This document shows, piece by piece, positions 57,890 to 64,000 of a DNA stretch of 64,000 bases. The first letter of the stretch is position 1; the number at the start of each line of letters is the position of its first letter. Position numbers and translations under genes: made by a program. Below the pieces are notes generated by a model that was not told where the DNA came from, did not search any database, and saw nothing but the letters and a program-made list of their open reading frames with translations. Source of the DNA: Phytophthora hibernalis (Eukaryota; Oomycota; Peronosporomycetes; Peronosporales; Peronosporaceae); assembly GCA_012656075.1 (NCBI GenBank), contig JAAKBF010000174.1:1-64000 (forward strand), in the 5' to 3' direction.

Positions 57890-59280
57890 CAATATTATAC
57901 ATCCCCCTTGACCAGCCGCTGTAAAAATTTCCATTGTTCCGTGTGTCCACCACCGCACTCCATCTGTCTGTATCTGCTTGCTACTGCGTGTGTCCATGAC
58001 CTGATTCCGCCATTGCGTTGAACTCTCGCAAGTGGTGCTTCCACGTGAGCACCACCACTTTCGAGATAGCCCTGCGGCACTGCCAATATATCGGCTTCAA
58101 ATGGTGCGCCTTTGGCGGGCGTCTGACTTGGTGCTGCCGAATGATCATGGCGCTATCACCGACGACATCCACCGGTGAGTACCCGTGTTTGCCGCACGCC
58201 ATCAGTCCTGTGTAATGCCCCATGTTCTCAGCCAGGTTGTTGGTCGTTGTCCTCGCCGCATAAGACATGCTAGCAGCCCATACCACTTGGTGGTGTCAAT
58301 CACCGGCCGCAATGCGCACTACGGCTGCCCCCGATCCGCCAGGCCCCGGGTTCCCACGTGACCCTCCATCAAAATAAAGAATGTATGTGCTGCCAGTGGG
58401 CCGCAACTCTTCATGTGTGCTTGTTCTTTCCGGAGCACCTGCTTCACCACTGACGCCGCCGTGCCCAGAACCGCCGCGTGAGTGGTCGCGGTGATGTGTT
58501 TGTGCATTGTGTGGTATCCTATCCATAGTCGACTAGCTAGCACCTTAGTGTGATGCTGAGCCGTGACGTCATTCAATTCATCAAAGTGCTGTACTCTACA
58601 GCGCCAGGTTGCTTGGAAGTACAGTGCCGCTCCAAGCCTCCAGCATCCTTCAACTAGTTGCGTGACGTAGTCGTCGACCCAGCAAACGCCCTTGGTCATC
58701 CCATCCATCTTGCCAACCGCCACCTCCCAGAATCGATGATGAATCTTCGGGACCCGTAACCCAAAACATGCCTCTTCCAGCTCCGCCTCCCGGAGGCCAA
58801 GCTGTTTCCATTTGTGAGAGAAGATGGCCCTCAGTTTACCAGCCGCTGGGCACGTCCAAAACACGTGATAAACGTCCACGTCCACCAAGCGCGTACACTC
58901 CGCATGAGGACATCCCAGTTTCCCGTTCCGGATGTCGTACATGGAGTACGCCCTGGCCTTCATCCTGTAGAGCACTTGCTCTCCCCAGGGACCGAGGCCT
59001 AATATTTTCCGGATACGCCTCCACTCCAGTGTCTTCATGCCAGCTGCAACCGAGTCACTCGCTTCACGCCAGTACCCCGCTCGCGAGCTCTTGCTTATCT
59101 CCTCGCTTGCGCGACGCAGTTGCGCCGTAGTCCTTGTAATGTTTACGAGCGCGCGGCCACCTCCTCCCCGAATCCACAAACAAGCAAGTCTTGATGTGTG
59201 TGGCAAAACATTGCCAAGTTGCACTTGCTGGGATGTATGCTCGCTCTCTTTGGTACTATCGTAACTTAAGGACTGTTTCC
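57890..59280 (-). pseudogene. LINE 3' part: zinc-knuckle and RNase H domain
   Basis: The frame from about 59250 to 58319 contains WGEQVLYRMKARAYSMYDIR and CPHAECTRLVDVDVYHVFW followed by C: the zf-RVT zinc region after a non-LTR reverse transcriptase. A shift near 58400 leads to the RNase H, opening YILYFDGGSRGNPGPGGSG (58330-58390), with NNLAENMGHYTGLMACG and VVGDSAMIIRQ (about 58130-58240). The catalytic D, E and D positions are visible. The reverse transcriptase itself is absent, so the insertion is 5'-truncated, as is common for LINEs. It sits inside the hAT transposase gene. Confidence 0.85.
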
Positions 59281-59289
59281 CACCGGATC

Positions 59290-60350
59290 CAGGCACGATG
59301 GTGTTGCAATCGCAGAACACATGGAGAAGGTGATTAAGGATGTTGAGGCAAAAGGATGGAAAATTAAAGGTGTAGTAACCGATAATGCTGGCCAATGTGG
59401 GCGTGCACGGCGTATTCTAGCCCTTCGCCATCCTCGCATTGCATATCTTCACTGCTTTGCTCATGACATCAATAACTTAGTGAAGTCTGTTTTGAACTCA
59501 TCTTTTTGCAAGCTGACGAAGCAGGCATCGAAGGCTACCGTTGTATTGAACACGTTGTCATCGAAGAGGTTAGTTTGAGCTCGAGCTTTCGTTACTTCAA
59601 CCTATGGAAAGCCTTTGGGCTTTATCAATCTCTGTGAAACACGTTGGAATAGTATGCAAGGTTGCTTTGCGTCGCTATTGCGGCTTCGAAATGCACTGAA
59701 GCAATTTGCCGTTATGTACGTAGACGACGATGAGTTTCCCGAGGCACTCTGTGTATTTTGTGATCCTATATTTTGGGAGCAGCTCGAATCCGCCGAAGAA
59801 GTAATTCGGCCGCTCTCAAACGTGTCATACAAGTTACTTCTTGATGAGAACACACTCGCAGATGTTGTGATTTCATATCGAGATATGTGTCGTGGATTCC
59901 TGGGCGACTTCGATAACATGGGGCTCGTATCGCTCGCGTAGAAGAGATGGCAGCAATGCGAGCAGCCGTTAATGCTTCTGGCTTTTTTCTTCATTCGAAA
60001 CATGTTCATGTTGCTGTGGCGATGCACAAGGAAGCACCAAATTTACGGCTTCTAGAAATGTTGTGTGGTTCTGGCATTTACTACTACCGACGATATGTTG
60101 AAAACAAGAGTGATATCGTTGGATAAACGGCCGATCTTCACGCCTGGTATCGGGACCTTTTTGTTGATAGTTCACTCATTTGTTTCACCGGAGATGTTGG
60201 TCAGTACTGGAGCTTTGCGGGAGACGTCAGACCTGTGTATACAATCCTTGTATGCTCATTCTAGTCAATTGTATGCACGAAAGTAGCCAATCAGCTGAGG
60301 ACGTCCAGTTGCTGTCCGTGCCGGTACCACTCCGCTAATCGAAAATAGCA
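59290..60350 (+). pseudogene. hAT-type transposase, central and C-terminal part
   Basis: The frame at 59321-59578 reads KGVVTDNAGQCGRARRIL and IAYLHCFAHDINNLVKSVL, the DUF659-type catalytic core with T-D-N-A and C-x-A-H. The frame at 59615-59941 has CETRWNSMQGCFASLLRLRNAL, another hallmark. Further pieces (YYRRYVENKS, ADLHAWYRDLFVD, GDVGQYWSFAGDVRP) continue in other frames to about 60350. It is the downstream half of the gene begun at 57185. Stops and frame changes show that it is dead. Confidence 0.82.
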
Positions 60351-60830
60351 ATAGCAACCCCGAGTGGAGATAGGAAAATGCTATTTGATCTGATTCCGTT
60401 GCTAAATAGCAATAGCAAATCCCAAAAAGCCGAGTGGAGTCTATTATAATAACGGCCCTTACGTTGTTCTCGTCCTTGTTTTGTAGGGCTTGCCCACACC
60501 GGGCTGACGAGGGCCGTGCAACGCCACCAGTTAACTTAATTCATGTCTTACCTGGATGCATTCCTTCTTCATTAAATGTTCCGAAGTATCAAGCTGCCTA
60601 CCATCGCATCTCGAATAGCAACGACTACCGGTACATCGTAACTGTTGTTTCGATTTGTAGGAGGCGCAAACAGACTAACACTTTACAAACATCACTTGTT
60701 AATACCGATAGTATGCACAAATATGCGTCAATTCACAGCTAATTTCTCGGACACACAAGCAGAGTGGGATGAGTTATGTCTACAAAGAGGGAGCAGCGGC
60801 ATCAATCATCGTCAGAGCAAGACTATCTTC
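60351..60830. other. no recognisable gene
   Basis: A short direct repeat (AATAGCAATAGCAA, 60343 and 60405; CCGAGTGGAG, 60359 and 60431) is the only structure seen downstream of the hAT gene. Confidence 0.4.
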
Positions 60831-61274
60831 TCAGTAGCCACCGGGGTGCTTCCTCAGGTAGGCGGCCAGGAACAAATTGTACTTCTCCTTGTCCTTGACA
60901 TTCATAGCACCAGTTAGGCCGGTGAATTTCTCCTGCATTTGGCCCTTCGTCTTTCCCACCTTGACCCATTCGTCCGCCCTCCCAGACCACTTCCTGACTT
61001 GCGCCGATGACATGATGCCTCTCTCTTCATCATCTTCATCATTAGTGGCTTCTTCATCTTCATTATTTTCATCATCTTCGTCATCTTTGACTTCTTCATA
61101 GGATCGCAAGAACCTCTTGCTGTTGATGGTATCGAGCGCCTGGGCTGAAACGCCAGCGTCAGTCGAAGTCACCATCGATAGCTTAGCCTGGGCATCACCC
61201 GAGGTGACCACGACGGCATTGCAGCTACAGATTAGCGTCGCCGTGGCGACGAGCAGGAAGTAGGCGAAGCGCAT
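60831..61274 (-). CDS. RXLR effector, intact, 147 residues
   Basis: A single open frame from 61274 to a stop at 60831. It has a strong signal peptide (FLLVATATLICSCNA, cleavage near residue 20), then KLSMVTS, RFLR at 54-57, a long acidic stretch (60-84) and DDEER at 81-85. The C-terminus of about 62 residues is charged and helical (WSGRADEWVKVGK, KYNLFLAAYLRKHPGGY) and could form a small WY-like bundle. Such proteins are secreted from haustoria or hyphae and act in the host cell; the target is unknown. It is one of only two effectors in the window without any break. It shares the KLSMVTS block and the signal-to-RXLR distance with the divergent gene at 61755, so they are likely paralogues. Confidence 0.93.
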   Translation of the reverse strand: MRFAYFLLVATATLICSCNAVVVTSGDAQAKLSMVTSTDAGVSAQALDTINSKRFLRSYEEVKDDEDDENNEDEEATNDEDDEERGIMSSAQVRKWSGRADEWVKVGKTKGQMQEKFTGLTGAMNVKDKEKYNLFLAAYLRKHPGGY

Positions 61275-61296
61275 GGCTAATGTTGGACAGGTGCGT

Positions 61297-61316
61297 GGGT
61301 GTTGAAAAGCTTGGGT
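61297..61316 (-). promoter_or_regulatory. shared start-proximal motif of the effector pair
   Basis: On the minus strand this reads ACCCAAGCTTTTCAACACCC, 23-42 bases before the ATG. It matches ACCCAAGCCTTTCACCACCA before the other effector. The pyrimidine-rich TTTCAMC part resembles the oomycete initiator/flanking core promoter. Functional status is inferred. Confidence 0.5.
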
Positions 61317-61734
61317 GCCGCAGAGAGCAATGCGAAGTGATCCAGGATGTTGACCAGCAAAATCTTTTTGCCGCGTGCGAACCGCGCACCATTCGAATGA
61401 CGGGCTAAAACTTCAAATTGGAGCGCACAACCAACAGTTGAATGATCCGTGGTTGTGCGATTCAATGTTATTTACACACGCATGTACATGTGTCTACTTT
61501 GTCCAAATTGCGTGGCAACAACATCACCACTCACCATCATGGTAACCATGTGAGAGTTACCCCTGAGGTAGAGATCGTATACGGTACCTTTGTTTGGTAA
61601 GATCAAGGGCGAAAAAGTACTCCGTTCGCGCAGCGTTGAGACAACGTAGATTTGTTTGCCTTTCCCCGAGAACAAGAGCGTGTTTGTAGTTTCTCGGCAA
61701 GTCTGAAGAATCACTTTGCATTTTGCCTTCAAGT

Positions 61735-61754
61735 ACCCAAGCCTTTCACCACCA
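61735..61754 (+). promoter_or_regulatory. shared start-proximal motif of the effector pair
   Basis: ACCCAAGCCTTTCACCACCA directly precedes the ATG at 61755. It is the counterpart of 61297-61316 with 16 of 20 positions identical. If it is an initiator region, the 5' leader would be very short. Confidence 0.5.
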
Positions 61755-62168
61755 ATGACGCGTGTCAGTCACTTTGTGCTCCTGGCTGCCGCCACGCTTC
61801 TTGCAAGTTGCGATGTCATCTCAGCTGATGTCGACCAGAGCAAGCTGTCGATGGTGACCTCTCCTGATGTTGCTGGGCTCTCGGTCGACGCGGTCGATGC
61901 GACCAAGGAGAACAGACACTTGCGAATCCACTACGATGAAGACGAAGACGACGAAGAAGATGAGGAAGAGAGGGGTAAAGGTGTTAACCTGTTCCAGAAG
62001 TCGAAGCTCGACCAGATGATGAGCGGCGTTAAAGAGTTCAAGAGGTACAAGAATCTGAAGGCCTACGGGTACACTCCGAGCTCCCTACAGGACAAGTTGA
62101 AAGAGTTGTACGGCAAAAAGTATCAAGATCTTTGGGAGCGCTACCGCGCCAACTACTACGACATCTGA
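61755..62168 (+). CDS. RXLR effector, intact, 137 residues
   Basis: The open frame from 61755 to TGA at 62168 encodes a signal peptide (FVLLAAATLLASCDVISA), a KLSMVTS block, RHLR at residues 54-57, a run of acidic residues and EEERG at 70-74. The C-terminus is basic and aromatic (FKRYKNLKAYGYTPSSL, WERYRANYYDI). The upstream in-frame Met at 61716 would overlap the shared promoter-like motif and put 13 non-signal residues first, so 61755 is preferred. AATAAA lies 29 bases after the stop. It is transcribed away from 60831-61274 with 480 bases between starts. Role: candidate host-translocated effector; no known homologue recognised. Confidence 0.92.
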   Translation: MTRVSHFVLLAAATLLASCDVISADVDQSKLSMVTSPDVAGLSVDAVDATKENRHLRIHYDEDEDDEEDEEERGKGVNLFQKSKLDQMMSGVKEFKRYKNLKAYGYTPSSLQDKLKELYGKKYQDLWERYRANYYDI

Positions 62169-62530
62169 AACTACTCGTAGAGAGCGAGTTGTATACAATA
62201 AACGATTGGTGAGCAGCTCCAGTGTAGTCTTTGTATTTGACCGACGTCTTCGAAATCAACAATTTACACGCTGTGCTTCATCCCGATGAAGCTGAAACGT
62301 CCAGCAACATGTTGCTGTGTGCGTTTTCAAAAGTACCGGATATAACCACCATCGAAAACCTTTTGTACCAACTTTGTGTTTGCTAGGGTACCGGTTAATC
62401 GTGTATTTCTCCTCATTTGGTGCCGTCTCCGTTAAGTCATGTTCCTGCTGTTGCGTTGGTCACCAATAAAAACGTTGGGTTTAATGTGGTCGGATGCAAT
62501 CTAAAAACGTAGCGTTAACTCAATCGAACA

Positions 62531-62785
62531 AAGTCTCTTTGCAGCAAGAAGGTTGGAAAAGCACGGTCGGCAATTGCGATATCGATGCAGTGCATGATGA
62601 AGCGATACATGGTGGTCGGGGATTTCCATTGCTTCTGAACTCACAGTCGCCAGGCGTCCGCAGCTAGAATTCAACAGACATTCGTAGATAAACATCGTCC
62701 TATTGTGTCATTTGAGGCATTAGTAAGGCTTCAATTGACTAATAATTCAAGGTCTCTTTATAGCAAGAAGGTTGGAAAAGCACGG
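62531..62785. repeat. direct repeat of 35 bases, copies 185 bases apart
   Basis: GTCTCTTT-AGCAAGAAGG followed by TTGGAAAAGCACGG occurs at 62531-62566 and 62751-62785. From 62786 to 63210 no gene is seen. Confidence 0.7.
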
Positions 62786-63210
62786 GAAGTATCTTGGGTT
62801 TGCTGAACAACATTTTTAATTTTGCGACTTGGTATCATCAGGTGACTGTGACGAACGAAAGGAGTAAGCATTAAGGCCAGTATTTCCCTACTTTTTTCGC
62901 TCGACGAAATGGACGCAGACGATCAAGCTAACATCTTAGTCTGGCACTTCAAGCCAAGTTCAGCTTCTATGCTGTTGAGTTTCTCGTCATCTCTTCGATA
63001 CGACAAGAAAGAGCTGTGGTGTTCTTTATCGTCAAGTATCGTCTGCTCCCTAGCGTTTCTTAAGCATCAGTGACAATCGACTGTATCTGTAAGTACGAGC
63101 GGCATTCTCTTTGCGTGCCATCGATGACACATAAACCATTTGGTCGACTCGCGCTCACATCAACGACAGCAACTACTTATACTATCTGCACTATTTGATC
63201 AAGCACCAGC

Positions 63211-63596
63211 ATGGATCAGGAAGTCAAACCAGCTCGAAACTCTGACGAAGGGCCGACTTGCCTATACCCGAGCAAGCGATGCAGTAACCCTCGCGGCGTA
63301 AAGCGGAACGGTGAGCTGCACAACTTTTGCGATCACCATCGTAACAAGGCCAACTTTAACCAACGTCGACTTGAACACAAGCGCAAGTATGAGCAGGAAG
63401 CAGCTCCTCGGGTAAATTCACTACCGGTGGATTTTTTCACGAGCTTCCTACCCCATTGCTGCCACCACTGCTACCTCAAAACGAAAATGCAGTGCCGAAT
63501 CACGCGACAACCTTGGAACCGGACGATATATTTATTCTCCAGGAACTTCTGGAGAGCCCTCCAACTGAAAAGACTGGCATGGAACGCCAGTCCTGA
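63211..63596 (+). pseudogene. Cys/His/Arg-rich putative DNA-binding protein with acidic tail, one frameshift
   Basis: From ATG 63211 the frame has CLYPSKRCSNPRGVKRNG, then LHNFCDHHRNKANFNQRRLE: four Cys/His positions followed by a basic helix. I believe that this pattern recurs in oomycete putative transcriptional regulators, where the C/H residues would bind zinc. After about 63410 the original frame becomes an unlikely basic sequence, while the next frame reads Pro-rich and then acidic (TTLEPDDIFILQELLESPP), like an activation domain, ending at TGA 63594-63596. A one-base indel near 63412 explains this. No intron donor fits well at the junction, although GGTAAAT at 63411 could be a weak one. 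Confidence 0.6.
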
Positions 63597-64000
63597 AATG
63601 CCAAAACGAAGTGAGGCTGTCTGTAAGCTGCTTTGAGGCATCGGACTGATTCGGTGGCGTAATTCGACCCTGTAACGTGATACTTCGAGATATTTCGATT
63701 GTACTTCTGTAAGTTGAGCCAAATGAAATGCTTATTCACTTTTTGGAGCTAACTACACGTCATAAATATGGAAAATAAAATGTCATCTCCGCCAGAGAAT
63801 CTTACCTGCAATACAAAAAACATTTGCACTTTCATTTTGTGCAAGTACGAGTTCACTTTCGATACCGACGTGCCTTATTTTAGCGGTGCCTGCTTCTCAT
63901 ATTGACATTCGCAACAATATAGGAGGTGTGCATCTTACCCGCCAATTCACACCAACACGCATGTACCGGAACCACCATTTGAGGAGAACGAGGCGTTGAC
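63597..64000. other. no recognisable gene
   Basis: AT-rich with an AATAAAATG near 63774 that could serve a polyadenylation signal; no coding signal. Confidence 0.4.

Overview
This window looks like a gene-poor, repeat-rich accessory region of an oomycete genome, most likely a Peronosporales plant pathogen (Phytophthora or a downy mildew). The evidence is five RXLR-type secreted effector genes or remnants (signal peptide, RXLR, acidic dEER stretch, WY/LWY folds), a necrosis-inducing-like (NLP) gene, short GT-AG introns of 56 to 67 bases, and a transposon mix typical of oomycetes (Helitron, Ty1/copia, Ty3/gypsy, tyrosine-recombinase retroelement, hAT, LINE). Assignment to species is not possible from sequence alone.

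Layout. 0-11 kb: two copies of one LWY-repeat RXLR effector lie in inverted orientation (1-1065 on +, 9096-11095 on -). They flank a decayed SET-domain gene with its introns and a degenerate Helitron-type protein ending in a PIF1-like helicase. 11-18 kb: a second Helitron N-terminal remnant cut by a copia reverse transcriptase fragment, a likely transposase zinc-domain remnant, and a fragment of an Nbp35/NUBP1-type Fe-S assembly ATPase. 19.6-23.3 kb: a decayed multi-exon coiled-coil gene, probably interrupted by LTR-like DNA. 24-27 kb: a minus-strand Ty3/gypsy element. 27.7-35.9 kb: an unrecognised charged protein, a 570-base Mutator-like non-autonomous element with a perfect 9-base target duplication, a broken NLP gene, a 1-kb element with 361-base terminal inverted repeats, a small secreted protein with one in-frame stop, and an 800-base purine-rich minisatellite. 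36-42 kb: two gypsy fragments in opposite orientations; the minus one has an internal tandem duplication in gag. 43-48 kb: small coiled-coil and helicase remnants. 48.4-49 kb: an RXLR effector with two frameshifts. 50.2-55.6 kb: a nearly complete Ngaro/PAT-like tyrosine-recombinase retroelement with split direct repeats. 55.7-60.3 kb: another broken RXLR effector and a hAT transposase split by a LINE. 60.8-62.2 kb: two intact RXLR effectors transcribed away from each other. 63.2 kb: a Cys/His/Arg-rich protein with an acidic tail.

If the intact genes are expressed, their shared role is secretion of host-targeting effectors; the rest is mainly transposon debris. Many breaks in effector and NLP genes are single-base indels, several in homopolymers, so some 'pseudogenes' could be sequence errors. 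The strongest leads are the inverted effector/Helitron/SET arrangement, the split-repeat tyrosine-recombinase element, the divergent effector pair with a shared start-proximal motif, and the two structurally defined small DNA elements.
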